From contig JAQOTA010000048.1 of assembly GCA_029532415.1 (NCBI GenBank), positions 484,001 to 548,000 of the forward strand: a stretch of DNA of 64,000 nt, given 5' to 3'. Positions 12,469-23,864 of this stretch are shown one piece after another. Under the pieces are notes generated by a model. It saw only the letters and a program-made list of their open reading frames with translations. It made no database searches and was not told the origin of the DNA. The translations under genes and the position numbers were made by a program. Each line of letters starts with the position of its first letter. Position 1 is the first letter of the stretch. The DNA comes from Marasmius tenuissimus. Its lineage: Eukaryota; Basidiomycota; Agaricomycetes; Agaricales; Marasmiaceae.

Positions 12469-13456
12469 TGTGAAAGTGGGCGAAAGGGAAGACTATGAGA
12501 ACACATCAAATCATCTTCATATAAATAGACTAACAGCGGTATGCTGTCAAAGCCATCACCGCAAAGGTTCTTTTGATCAACAACGAACATCGCGGTCATC
12601 CCCCTTGACAGATGGACATACCGATAGACAAACTAGTGAGGACAATCTGCCTTGAAGAAGGGTTGAGAGCGGACCTGATGAACGGTAACGCCATACTCAA
12701 CAGTCCCGATGATCGTTGAACCATGCTGTTTTGTGGGGCCTTTCTCATTATCGCCGACCATAGGGAATCCATCTAAGTTAGGTGACATTTATTTCAGGTG
12801 CTCGCGGATGCCAGAGAGAGAGATTGAAAGCTCTTTAGCGGTGTCTTTGGGGGTTGTTGACGACAAAATTAGGCGACTGCAACAACCGTAGACGATCTTC
12901 CCAAACTGGTTCCTGGAGCCGTTGTTGTATCACCGAAGTCTACGCTAAGCCAAAGCCTCTAGAACCAGCACGACCCAGGGCCGACCATTTTACATGCCGA
13001 GGACCTGTGATCAGGTCGTACTGCTTGATAACGCCTAATACTATTGAATCGAGGTGAGCACTGAACTCACCAGCTGTTGAAACCCCGATCCTACGGCCTT
13101 GGGATTATGGCTCCCACGAGTTGTCTTGGTTAGGCTTCTGATGCTTCACAAGTCGTCCTAAGGGTAGCTAGATGCAAGGACAACAGGAACAGAACGCTGA
13201 GAGCGATAGGGCATCGTGGTCGTGGTCAACGATGAACACGATATTGTGGTTTGTTTACGCACTACTACTTCGGGATCAACAACTTAACGGATGCGAGTGA
13301 GGCCGCTAATTCCTGAAGCAATGGGCAGACACAGGGAAGGAATAGGTTGCATTTTGACTACTGTGTGATTTGGGTCAACATAAAATGATGTGGTAGTTTT
13401 ATCGACAAGTGGCAAGTTTTCGTCGGGGCCATCCAGAGTCTAGGCTGTCTGATGTG
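12469..13456. other. Gene-free stretch
   Basis: Short open frames only, on both strands, with no recognisable protein text. Nothing else stands out. Confidence 0.4.
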
Positions 13457-16400
13457 CTACACTGCGGAACTACCTTGTACCGTTGAACTACCTCTACATT
13501 GTAATAACAACGCAATTAGATCGTAACGCCGCCACACCATCTGCTGCGAAACTTTGTCCTCGCCATAAACCACCTTCAGGTCCTCTCCCAAGATCTCGGG
13601 TAAACGCTGGAATATTGTCCGGATAGCTAGAGGTGGCGTACGACCTGATGCCCGATGTTGATGTCCGCCCCTCCGAAAGCTCAGGTACCACTTCCGAATT
13701 TGCTGCCAAGGTCGCAAACAACAACGCCGTACCGGTGGTAGGATCCGCGATATCCGTCCACCGAGAGCATCAATCGGACCATCTTCGCGATGGCTTGCTT
13801 CTCCGAATCTGTCCTGACGTGCACTGTAGCGCCGTCCAATCCTGTCGCACTAAGAAACTCGGCAGTTCATCCCCACGAGCTCGCGATTGACTCGTTCCCG
13901 CAAGGGAGGCTCCTTCGTCGTCGACATCGAGAAGGCACTTCAACGATTTGACGTTCCTAAGCGTCGGGTTCTGGGCTAATTCCCCGAGTACCGTGTGGAG
14001 CACCCGCTCCGCATCCGTATAATAGTGGAAGTCAAGTCCATGTTCGCCGCATGCTCGAGCAGGCGATCCCCAAGAGAGAAATCCTGCTTCAGGATTGCGA
14101 ATGCAAAGGCAGATCCACTTCCGTCTTCTACTGGAGGGTTCACCGGTAGGTCATGTGGGATGAGGTACTCTGGGATAGCGAGCCCAGGGCGGGAATTATG
14201 TTGGCCTCCTGCAGCGATTTGGAGAAGGTTGACCTTCCCGTTGAACCAGGTGAGGATGGTAGTCGTCACGTCTGCGCCGTATTCGATGAGGAGGTGGAAG
14301 AGAGGTTCGTGGATCATTTTCACGGCTTCTACGATGGGCTCCGGATGTCCACGAATAGAATGGCCAAGCTCGAGAAGGGACCGTACGATGTCTTCTCTTC
14401 CGAGTTTGATGAGGCGAGTGATGACCTGAACATCCGAGGTCGATGAGCCAGAGCCAGGGAAGGCTCGATGTCGGTCGTGGAGAATTCAAAGGGTGGACGT
14501 CATGGCAGACTCGTGCTCTACTCCACAACGTGTAAGGCAGCTCTGTGTAGTCGTCGGATCGCGCATGGTCGCCTTCCAATCGAGAGCAACTTCGAGCATC
14601 TCGAGCTCATCAAAGATTGGTATAGGAGGGAGATACGCCAACAAAGTCTCGAGTATCGTTGGTAAGGTGAGGACGCCCGCCACCACTATAGGGCAGACAG
14701 ACGACCGATCGTCATACCCGTCGAGTGGATCAGCACCCATGGATAGTAATGCTTGAACGGCAGGTAAGCTCCCCATCATCACCGCCCTCGATAGCGGCGA
14801 AACAGGCAGGAGAAAAAGTACCTCGAAATCCGCCCGAGCGGGTACCGAACGTAGCCGGTGTGTCCGTCGATGTCCCTTCGCCCCAACCCGTACGAGCCAA
14901 TCAGCGATACCTGGAATAAACTGGCCCGAGAATGTGCAGAGCCAATCTAAAGACGTCCCCTCGACATCCTTATCACCATCTGGATTCGCCCCTGGTCTAG
15001 AGCGTAGGGATGACATGACCACCACGACAGGCAGTGAGGAGAGGTGTTTCCTGTCTGGCTTGGCCTGGGAGGTCGATGTTTGGTTGGTATGTTATGACTA
15101 GGTGCCGAAGAGTGGTGTAATTGCCCATCGCAGCGGCATAATGGAGAAGACCATCTCCACGTTCGTTCACGTAGATATAGTCCATGGAGGAGATCCCCCG
15201 AAGCTGGAATTCCTCCTGAATATCGCGGTCCAACGCCTCGAGATCGCTAAGATCATATTGGCGTCTCATGTTGCGTGGTACGTAGTAGGGCATTCCAATG
15301 CCCCCCGAGAGTGTGTTGAGCAACTATACCCGCATGGGTAGGTCGTCATCCCATGCGCTTCGCTCTTCTGGGCCAGATATCGACTCGGCGATGATCCTAG
15401 CTTCTTTGATGCATCTTCGGTGATCACAAACGATCGCCATAGAGATCCAGTTTCGTAGGATCGAATCTTCCACGTCCAGCGAAACCCCAAGTGCCTTGTG
15501 CACACGCCAGCACCATGCCTGAGCGAGGCAGTTCTCCTGGCACTCGTCCTCCGACAGCGCAGCTTCCTTCAGTCAATCACATGCCTCTTTGGCGTCGAAG
15601 ATCGTCCCAAACTCGTGGCAATACCATTGAAAGAGGAAAAAGCAAGCGAGGACCCGGGAAATCTGGGTAGCGTGTTGGTCTGGTCTGGCATCTGCGGCGG
15701 CGATGAGATCGAGGAAAACCTCCCTCTGGATGGACCAATTGAGGGTATTCCTCAGACGTTGGGGGGTCAAAGACGATCTAAATCGCGGAGATTAGTCTGA
15801 GGATATCTTAGGCATAAACCGTGATCCTACCTCTCCTGGGTCAGGGGCATTGAGAACTGGCCTATATCCAGAACTTTAGAAGTGATAACAATATCAGTCC
15901 TCAGCGAATACTGATGGAATGGATTGGTGGACTCACCCGGCCTCTTGAAAGTCATATGTACCTCCTGGCGCGTACCTCGCAGTGAAGAGTCCCAAGGAGT
16001 CCGGGGTTGGACCATGTCCCCCCTACAAACAACAAGCTGTCAGAGCCACGCTAGAGCGCTAGAAGGACGACACATACCAGCTTGAACCCCGCATACTGCT
16101 GTTTATATAGCTCGTTCGCTCCTGCCGCTTTTGCTTTCCACTCTGAGATCTCCGAAAAACTGCTTTTGTGCGTGAGCATTTGCAAGGGTAAGATATCTGA
16201 CCTATTCGCTTGCAAGCCCGCAATGGCGTTGAGCAAACTCCGAGCATGTGGTGCCAGCTGATTGGTGTTCTCCAACACGAAATCCGCAGGCTCGGTGTCA
16301 CTAGCATCCACGTCGGCACAGGCCCTAACGCTTTCCTTCGCGAGTCGGAGGAGTGATGGTGATTGTTTGAGATCGTCAACTTGGGATTGGTTCAGGTCGC

Positions 16401-17286
16401 GCGGTTCTGATTCGCCTGGTCGAGAGAACGGCGAAGCTCCAGTGATGAGGGTCCTCCACAACAGCAGTGCAAGAGAATACACGTCCGTCAGCTATCCAGC
16501 TTTGTCCGAGCTTCAGGAGCATCATACGGCGGTGTTCCCATATGGAGGGTGTTTCATTCCTTCTCCAAAATCCGCAAGTTTAGCCAGGTATGGGATGTTG
16601 GGGTCGTCTCCCTTGCTCTCGAAGATGAGCACGTTCTCGTGCTTCAGGTCGAGGGTGTACGACCCCACACGCGCGGAGAATGGACAGCCCCTTCGATACG
16701 TCCCAGCACAATTTCTTCTCCACGCGGAAAGGAAGGCGCTCGCTAATTGTAGGTGCTCGAGCGTTCCAAAGCCTGCATATTCGAGGACCAAGACCGGAAA
16801 AGTCATTCTGGAGTCGTACCCAGCGCCCCAGCTCATACCTATCATCCGCACAATGTTGGGGTGGTAACGAATGGGTGAATGAAGGAGGGCCCGGATCTCC
16901 AGGAGGATATCCTTCCAGTTCATGTAAGCGGACTGTCTCCGTCTAACGAACTTGAGCGCGACCGTATCGCCATGCATAAGCATCGTACGGTTGGTTCCAT
17001 GGTTCTGCCAAGTCGCACGCTCGAGCATGAACGAAGCTCCAGACGTGATGGGAATCCGGCTCTGATTGCCTTTGATAGTCGCGTCGATATTGTCGAAAAG
17101 AATTGGGGTATCGTCACGATTGGTTCTCTCCAGACCGCAGACGAAAAAAATGAATGAAGATATTTGACCGTCGCAGGTCGGCGTCTGGGATCCTGTGGAA
17201 TCATTTTCGGATGAGGTGGGCTGGTCTTCTGATATTCGTACGCTGTTCTGGAATGCTGATATCCACGATGAGCTGGTAGAAGACAT
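13457..17286 (-). pseudogene. Broken protein kinase-ankyrin repeat gene
   Basis: Read on the minus strand, an N-terminal kinase domain is clear: TVALKFVRRR with the ATP lysine (K112 from the start at 17286), HPNIVRMIGMSWG, VLVLEYAGFGTLEHL, DLKHENVLIF, LAKLADFGEG and DVYSLALLLWRTLITG. After a linker come ankyrin-like repeats: GDGLLHYAAAMGNYTTLRHL, ETPLLTACRGGH, SPLSRAVMMGSLPAVQALLS, and IHEPLFHLLIEYGADV near 14290. The order fits a large basidiomycete kinase-ankyrin family. The frame is broken many times. At about 16655-16748 and 16488-16541 the ancestral text sits in another frame, with return to the first. A TAG interrupts at 15324-15326. Further frame changes occur near 15005, 14490 and 14000. 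The first excursion removes the histidine of the catalytic HxD motif from the main frame. This is a decayed gene unless the assembly has indel errors. Confidence 0.8.
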
Positions 17287-17310
17287 GGCCGTGACGGGGA
17301 GTGGGAGACG

Positions 17311-17651
17311 ACATCAGAGGAACGTTTATAGTCTCCAAGCCGCATCAACTGTAAGAACGATGACAGATGGGCTGTCAGTCAAGAATTTCTGAGGCAAGAT
17401 GAGCTCATCCGCGCACCGTAATCCGCTATCATGTTGCCTATCCTCGCCTCTCCAGGGTCCCATCTTTCCCGCCTTCAATCTATCCAATGAGTCTGATTTA
17501 TGAAGCTGAGATAGCAAAAGGCCGCAAGAGTTTGATTTGAGGGCGACTGCAAGAATTGTTAGGGTGTTCGTGCGGATGGATCATGATGGTGGTTTGTGGG
17601 CAAGTTGATATACCGACGCTTATTCAGACCCTCCACCCTCTCCTCCGCTGA
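17311..17651. repeat. Dispersed repeat R, first copy
   Basis: About 340 bases starting CGACATCAGAGGAACGTTTA are repeated, diverged, in the same orientation at 30218-30561. Both end near a CGCTGAC. Neither end shows an inverted repeat. On the minus strand both copies carry a partly conserved frame ending in LTVDAAWRL or LTVDAAWKL. This copy lies directly upstream of the kinase-ankyrin gene. Confidence 0.7.
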
Positions 17652-18574
17652 CGAATTCCCTTGAGGTCCTCAAGATTTTCCGAGCTTTATTCCGGTATCA
17701 AGACAGTCAGAATATGGTGGTTTCGAACAGTGATCCTAACGGTATACCTTACAATCACAAATGATTGTGATCCTACAGGTTTGACCCACACTTGCCGCCA
17801 GACTGCCTATTAGTTTTCATTTGAGACTTCGAGCTTCAAGCTTCGTAGTTCTCTTGAACATCTTCGCTCGCCAAATTCAGGGACCATGTCAACAACACTC
17901 TCAAGTTCTGTACTTAGCACTAGGCACTAAGCCTCAAGGCCTCACGTCTTGACCCTCAACTTCAACCTCTATCCTAAGTCTGCCGTTTTTCGACTCGGTC
18001 AACTCAGAACGGCAGTTCCCATTCCTCCTGGTGCTGGAACACTACGCACTCGTCGGTTACTCTGGGTAGGCGCACCCGAGCTCAACTGAACACAAACTGA
18101 GGATCGTCAACACATTAAAAGATGAGCAGGTCGTCTCATTACAACGCTCATTTCCTAAATCTTACCCCATCTGTCTCGGCACAATACGTCCTGCTTATAT
18201 AGAGTACACTCAGCTAGGCGGTATCTGTCTCTAGCCATTCATGTAGTACCCCCTTGAAGTCCCTCATACTCACATTACTTCCATAGATCGCAACAAAAAC
18301 CATCTTGACCTACATGTCCCTCAAACTTTTCAATTCACCTCCTTCCAGGGCTGGCAGCGCGCTCCTAGCGTTCAATCACTCATTGTCTTTTGAGAATGTA
18401 TGGGACAAAATTAAGACGAAGTGAGAAACTGCTTCGAGAAACTCGGGGGTTCAAGTCGGGGTATATCGGTGGGTATCTTCCAATTCTCGTCACGTCCGAA
18501 CCTATCCACCGAAAAGCGGTTCTCGCAACCCATTTCGACAAGTTCGTCAAAGGTGAGGACACATTGTTGAGATA
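17652..18574. other. Gene-free stretch
   Basis: No convincing coding text. The plus frame at 18390-18629 runs into the MITE and shows no family signature. Confidence 0.35.
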
Positions 18575-18576
18575 TA

Positions 18577-18726
18577 CTGACCTATTTCACTCAATTCGTA
18601 TGGTCACAGGTCACACCCATTTTCGATAACCCCACCAATAATTTTTTCTCGATTTATCGGATTTTCTGGCGAAAATTTTATTTGGAAAATGGTCACACGC
18701 CATACGAATTGAGTAAAATAGGTCAG
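18577..18726. mobile_element. 150-bp MITE with TA target duplication (Tc1/mariner-like)
   Basis: The ends form an inverted repeat: the left arm CTGACCTATTTCACTCAATT and the right arm are complementary over about 27 bases with one mismatch, and continue weakly inwards. Both ends are flanked by TA (18575-18576 and 18727-18728), the duplication made by Tc1/mariner-type transposases. The interior is AT-rich and has no coding capacity. It is a non-autonomous element; the mobilising transposase is not in the window. Confidence 0.75.
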
Positions 18727-18892
18727 TAAATACGTGCCCCTTACTCGCTATGCCCTCGAGCTGTGATGCTGAGCCACCATCCCACAACTTGGGACGGCGC
18801 CGTCCAACTCGCTCACAGCAGCATTCATCAAGGGGCATGAACTTGTCGGACAGTGGGCTCGGACGGGTACTACAACGCGACCCTCGCTCAAT

Positions 18893-19237
18893 TTTTATAA
18901 AGAGGAAGCTATAATTCACAGACCTATATTCGTCCCCACGAATACCAAGCAAGTCTGCGTCATCCCTCCAAACCTCCTGGCCCTAATCGTAACACTCCTC
19001 AGGGTGATAAACAGCATATTAGTGTACCGCCGAGAAGACCTCTGGGGTCCAACCACTCCCGAATTCGATCCCGACCGACTCCTTGTACATAAATACTTCA
19101 TCCCCAACCCGTTTATAATCCTCCCCTTCAACCCTGGTGCGCGCGGATATGTTTGGGTCAACAATCTGCCATGTAAAACAAGGCGTCGTTCTTTCTTGTC
19201 CGATTGTTCCAGAGCTTCTGTGGGTTTCCTTATGTAG
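18893..19237 (+). pseudogene. Cytochrome P450 fragment (C-terminal)
   Basis: Plus-strand text [17 protein letters not shown] and [15 protein letters not shown] is the meander and pre-haem region of a fungal P450, a membrane-bound haem monooxygenase. The haem loop follows only after a one-base frame change: ARICLGQQ sits in a neighbouring frame near 19140-19170 and then meets a stop at 19174. The consensus FxxGxRxCxG is therefore split between frames. There is no N-terminal half, oxygen-binding helix or ExxR region nearby. This is a dead relic. Confidence 0.75.
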
Positions 19238-19821
19238 AGATGACGAATGAGGACGATAGACCTCCGAGAGAAGGGGACGGGAGGGAGGGACAAAATTGTG
19301 TTGCAGACGCATTAGACGGTGAGTGTAAGGATGTGGCGTGGGTTTGGATGGAATTATTTCAGTAACCTCTTCCGCGGTAAGCTATTGTCCCATTCACTGC
19401 AAGAGAAACGCTATTATTCCATTTACTGCTCGAGTTTGTCTCGCTAGCTGGCTACTAATCATAGACGTACCGTCGATTTTTTATTGACTGTTATGATACT
19501 TTTCTTCGATCGCCGGAACCCAAGTTGTTCGCGATAAATAGGAAATGGTGCCCTCGAGCAGCTAATCAGTGGAGGAGTGAGCAGCACCGTTCATGATGCA
19601 TGAAGCATGATTGATCGTGTTAGGGTTACACATTTAAGAGTCGTGGGAGAATTACCTCAACCTGCCGCGACTTGGACTGAAACGACCAACCAGCACCAAG
19701 TTCCAAGCAGCCCAAGACCGAGCATCTACGAGGATCTTCAGATAACTGGTAACGAAAACCCGATTCGACTTGTTTCGACGCTGGATTATAGGCTCATGAT
19801 GATTTAGAACGATAAACACTA
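19238..19821. other. Upstream region of the F-box gene
   Basis: No other gene seen. Short frames only. Confidence 0.35.
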
Positions 19822-21549
19822 ATGATGGGTCAAACTTACATAGCAGAGCTCCTTCAGGCTTCTGTCGACCACGTCCTGTTCATCGAAGACCGTTTCGGCC
19901 AAAGATCCCCGTTGTCACTGTGCGACCAAGACGCCATTGCTCAGTCTATTCCACCGATTCAGAGCGACATTCTACGCCTCGATGATGAAATCACTCAGCT
20001 CAAAACGACTTTGAGCTTATTGGAGAGTCATCGGGATCGATTGAACCACTCCATCGAAAAAGGAAGGTGGTTAGCATTCCCACCGCCAGTTTGCAAGCTC
20101 CCCAGCGAGGTTTTGGCCAGTATTTTTTCATTTTCTCTCCCCTTCAGCGACGGATATAATAGACTCTCCTTGGACCACAAGAAGCACAAGCTTCCTGTGC
20201 CCATCCCTATGTTGGTGTCCGTGGTATGCAGCTCTTGGAGAAAGACTGCACTTTCCACGTCGAAGTTATGGTCGGCCATCTCATTCGAATTCAATAAGAG
20301 CTGGTCACGCAGATCCGAGCCAGACGATATACTGGCAAAAATCGAGCACCTACGGTGGATCACGGAACTATTCATAACTCGCGCCCGAACCTCTCCTTTA
20401 GCTCTTCGGTTTTATAGTGGATATAGCTGGCCACCTGCTGGCGATCGTACCTGGGGAGACATCAATCGCGCACTAGAGACTCTGTGCCAGCGCTCTGCTC
20501 AGTGGTTCAGTGTCGATTTCTCTATCGAATGGCCAAGACACTCTTTCCCTGCCATTTGGCAGAGTATAAAGGGTAATCTACCCAACCTTCACAAACTCTC
20601 GGCTTGCCCCGCTGCTCTCCCAGCATTAACACCCATATTTGCCGACTCATGTCCAGCCCTCAAGGCCATCGAATTGCATAGCTTCAGAGACGAAGACTTC
20701 GATGCTATTGGTATCAGAGTTCCATGGCATCAAGTAGAGGACTTGAGAGTGTCCGGCGCGGTCGTCCCTCGCATGTTTGCGATCGTGGAGCTGGTGTCAC
20801 TGTGTCCCAACTTGACGTCATTTCACTATTCCTATCCAAACTACGCCGCTCGCAGCGATAATCCAGCCAACGATGCCGCGGCGAATAATTTAACATCCAA
20901 TATGAAGACCCTGTCCCTTCCATCAAGCCCTGGCAATGATCACCACCACGCCTGGGTCACGTTCCTCGATCACTTTACCCTTCCTCGACTGTCTTCACTC
21001 ACTCTCACGGCCCAGCTCTCCGGGTCCCGCGGAGAGTGTGGAGACTTATCCCCCCTTCTGCAGTGTATCTCTCGATCATCCTGCTCAATTACTACCCTGA
21101 CCATTGTGACCAACAATCTTACGGGGGCACAATATCGCGAGCTTTTTTCCCTTATGCCATGGGTAACGTCCCTCACTGTCGCGCCCGAGCGAGGACGTCC
21201 GATACTCGAGCTCCTCGACCTTCTGCTCGTTGACAACAGCACTACTGACGGCGAAACCTCCCAACATCTTTTACCTCGACTACGGAACCTCGTCGTTACA
21301 GGCTACCTCTACGATCTCAACTCTGATCAGTTCGAAAGAGTATTCGACAGATTATACCAAGTGGTGAAATCTAGGTGGACACCGTCGGCGGCGCCACAAA
21401 AATCCCTGCGGTCTGTTACAATTCCAGTTCGCCCCTTTTCTCGCGAAGAGACTGCAATAGATCGTGAATCCCCGGGTTTGGAAAAGCTGAGAGAGCTTGG
21501 CGAGCAGGGATTGGAACTGTTTATCAAAACAGATTGGTATATGACATAG
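19822..21549 (+). CDS. F-box protein with coiled-coil leader and C-terminal leucine-rich region
   Basis: Single exon, 575 residues. Residues 45-80 are a heptad-rich helix (IQSDILRLDDEITQLKTTLS). An F-box follows at about 92-153: LPSEVLASIFSFSLP, then LVSVVCSSWRKTALSTSKLW. The remaining 400 residues contain irregular leucine-rich text (CPALKAIELHSF, LPRLSSLTLTAQL, LLPRLRNLVV), as in many Agaricomycete F-box proteins. F-box proteins bind Skp1 and bring substrates to SCF ubiquitin ligases; the target here is unknown. The start may be at residue 1 or 2 because two ATG codons are adjacent. A frameshifted paralogue lies at 38344-40067. Confidence 0.88.
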   Translation: MMGQTYIAELLQASVDHVLFIEDRFGQRSPLSLCDQDAIAQSIPPIQSDILRLDDEITQLKTTLSLLESHRDRLNHSIEKGRWLAFPPPVCKLPSEVLASIFSFSLPFSDGYNRLSLDHKKHKLPVPIPMLVSVVCSSWRKTALSTSKLWSAISFEFNKSWSRRSEPDDILAKIEHLRWITELFITRARTSPLALRFYSGYSWPPAGDRTWGDINRALETLCQRSAQWFSVDFSIEWPRHSFPAIWQSIKGNLPNLHKLSACPAALPALTPIFADSCPALKAIELHSFRDEDFDAIGIRVPWHQVEDLRVSGAVVPRMFAIVELVSLCPNLTSFHYSYPNYAARSDNPANDAAANNLTSNMKTLSLPSSPGNDHHHAWVTFLDHFTLPRLSSLTLTAQLSGSRGECGDLSPLLQCISRSSCSITTLTIVTNNLTGAQYRELFSLMPWVTSLTVAPERGRPILELLDLLLVDNSTTDGETSQHLLPRLRNLVVTGYLYDLNSDQFERVFDRLYQVVKSRWTPSAAPQKSLRSVTIPVRPFSREETAIDRESPGLEKLRELGEQGLELFIKTDWYMT

Positions 21550-21614
21550 CCTTTTATACTCTTGTATCCGCCCGATTGTGATTTTTATCGGCGACTCGAT
21601 TCTAGTGACTCTCC

Positions 21615-22523
21615 CTATGAGGGGCTGATCAGGATACTCTGAGGCGTGCCGGCAGAGGATGATACGGGGAAAGATGTAAGATAGATACTACACATCTTAT
21701 AGAAGATCGTATGAACCAATGCTGACATTAACAGTGCAGTGGTGGCGTTCAACATATCGCCGACATAGTCGAGTCCATGATCTTCTTCCTCCCATCTCAA
21801 ACCCCGTCCCTTCTTTCTAAGACGCGATGAAGTACGACCTTCGCACATTGATCCCGACCACACTCAATTTCTGCCAACTCCCGGTTCTGGCTCAGTGTTC
21901 CCCACATGTGTTTCCTCATCGCTGACAGAGTGTACTATCGTGGCACTGTTTTGTCTGTCCAAACGAGTGGGCGGTAAAAACCCATATGCCAACCAACTAG
22001 TCGCAAACGAGACCAAGGGTGGAACGACCATAATTTCCGGAAGATCCGACCGCGTAGCGTCCACACACTTTCTAAAGTAATGAATCACCGTAACTATCAA
22101 AGATCAACTCCAGTTAGAAAAGATTCCAATAAAAACCAACGGACAAAATCTAAACGTACTGGCAAGCCCAGCGGTTATGAGCAGCAACATCGGCTCGGCT
22201 TCTCCTTCCCCCTGAGCCAGTACCCCCAGCAGGCTGAACAGAACGTGAATGAGTTCGAGGGCTACGAAACCCAGACCGATGGGCAAGAACGGCTCGACAT
22301 GATAGAGGGGCACATAGTAACGGAAGTGAATAAAGATGTAGATGGCCACAAAGAAGAGAAACGAGAGTTTTGAGTGCTTGCGCTGGTATCCATCGAGGAT
22401 TTTCGTCGATAAGGGTGAGGGAATTCGAACATGGGAGTCGGGAAGAGAGTATTGACAAGGACGGTGGGACCAATTTGGAATAGGAGCTTTGACAAAAAAT
22501 ATAGCCGCGATTACCATCGTCAT
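21615..22523 (-). pseudogene. Multi-pass membrane protein gene with two in-frame TGA stops
   Basis: A single minus-strand frame runs from about 22523 to 21615 and is interrupted only by TGA at 22104-22106 and TGA at 21864-21866. Both sides of each stop read as continuous protein: IFSNWS then SLIVTVIHYFRKCVD, and EPEPGVGRN then VWSGSMC. Helices include MVIAAIFFVKAPIPNW, LSFLFFVAIYIFIHF and LELIHVLFSLLGVLA, and near the end ALLMSALVHTIFYKM. I recognise no named family. A more decayed relative lies just upstream at 22942-23495. CGA-to-TGA changes are one possible origin of the stops. Confidence 0.6.
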
Positions 22524-22564
22524 CCAAGACAAGAGCACTCGGCGTTCTCGAATAATTATACAAT

Positions 22565-22597
22565 GGTAAGATGTAAGATGTAAGATGTAAGATGTAA
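22565..22597. repeat. Short tandem repeat (ATGTAAG)n
   Basis: Four head-to-tail copies of a 7-base unit ATGTAAG, the last one imperfect. Confidence 0.85.
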
Positions 22598-22941
22598 AAC
22601 CTGCGGTAAGTACACGCAGCGAGAATCAAGATTGAAAATTGAAGAATGAAGAATGAGATGATTCGACCGAGAAAAATATCCCTTTGACGGAGACAAGGTA
22701 CTGCGACGTTGCTCCTCAGGGTCGGATTGAGGCGAAATAGGGGCTATTTGAATTTGAGCCTTCCGGGCGGGAAGATGACGCGAAACTAGGCTGTTCCTCA
22801 AATTGTGAGTACTAGTAGGACATATGTGAGATTCTAAAGACCCAGGAAAATAGTCCCTTCCGGACCACAGCCCAACATCTCACTTCATGTCCTTGTCAGC
22901 GAGGACCTTCTGCCCCTACCCCCCTCCCAATCATTCCGATG

Positions 22942-23495
22942 CTATTGCACCCGGGCCTGGTTCCAAACCCTCCTCTTCGTCCTCCACCATAATCCTATCC
23001 AACCGTGTGTAGGGAAAAACCTGAACGGCAGCACCGCACTTACATACGAAGCCACCGGCGGCGATAAATCATCTTGGGATAATGATCCCACCGAGTTCAT
23101 GTCCGTTTTGTGACCGCAAAAGTAATGAAACACCGGTTCCATCTCTGGGTTGATTTGTTGATCAGTCATCATACAAATCTCGAGACACCAGCCTCTATAC
23201 GGAGAGGGTTACACGCGATAGCTAACAACCCAGAAGCTTCTTGGTCGTCCCTGCAGAGGGCTCCGTATGGGTTAAGACCAGCGTGCATGGGTATTGTGCA
23301 GCTGTTGGGTACGATCGATCCGGTAGGTAAGATTGGCATGTAGTAGTGAACGTAGGTGAAGATGTAGACGGATATGAAGAGTAGGAATGAGGCTTTCGGA
23401 CGCCTGAGCTTGAACAAGGTGGTCGGACTCGTCGACATGGCAGTGGTGGGGGCCCACTTGCGACACTTACGGCAGTCCAAGGTGTCGATCGTCAA
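22942..23495 (-). pseudogene. Decayed paralogue of the preceding membrane-protein gene
   Basis: Minus-strand text ASFLLFISVYIFTYVHYYMP aligns with LSFLFFVAIYIFIHFRYYVP of the 21615-22523 gene, and VFHYFCGHKTDMNS with VIHYFRKCVDATRS. The pieces lie in different frames and most of the protein is missing, so this is a truncated tandem copy. Confidence 0.5.
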
Positions 23496-23864
23496 TCACC
23501 AACTCTGACCGGTGATATACCTTTATCGAAAGAAAACACAAACACACGGTGCGTGAGGGCAAAGCAAATGTCATCAATTTATTCACCAGCGTCTACACGT
23601 CTACACAGCGCCAACACAGGGGCCGAGGCACATGACGAGAAGCTCAGAAGGCCCTACACATCCTTGGAAAGCAAGCAACACTCGTCAAACTCGATAGTAG
23701 GTCGACCTGAGCACCTACCAAGTCTCGATATCAACCTCGGGACTTCCAATTCGGTAAGACGATCAGTCACAAAGACGGAGCGGCTATTACTGACATCCGC
23801 AAACGGAAATTCGATAGTGTAGCCCAACAACCTGATTTACGGCTCGAGACATATCCACTGAATT
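23496..23864. other. Intergenic region
   Basis: No gene seen; it is the upstream region of the one-helix protein gene. Confidence 0.35.

Noticed and set aside
16262..16867. 201-codon plus frame across the kinase region
   Set aside because: It is the reverse of recognisable kinase motifs on the minus strand and has no signature of its own.
16920..17348. 142-codon minus frame overlapping the kinase N-terminus
   Set aside because: The kinase frame in the same place carries the ATP-binding lysine motif; this one has no family text.
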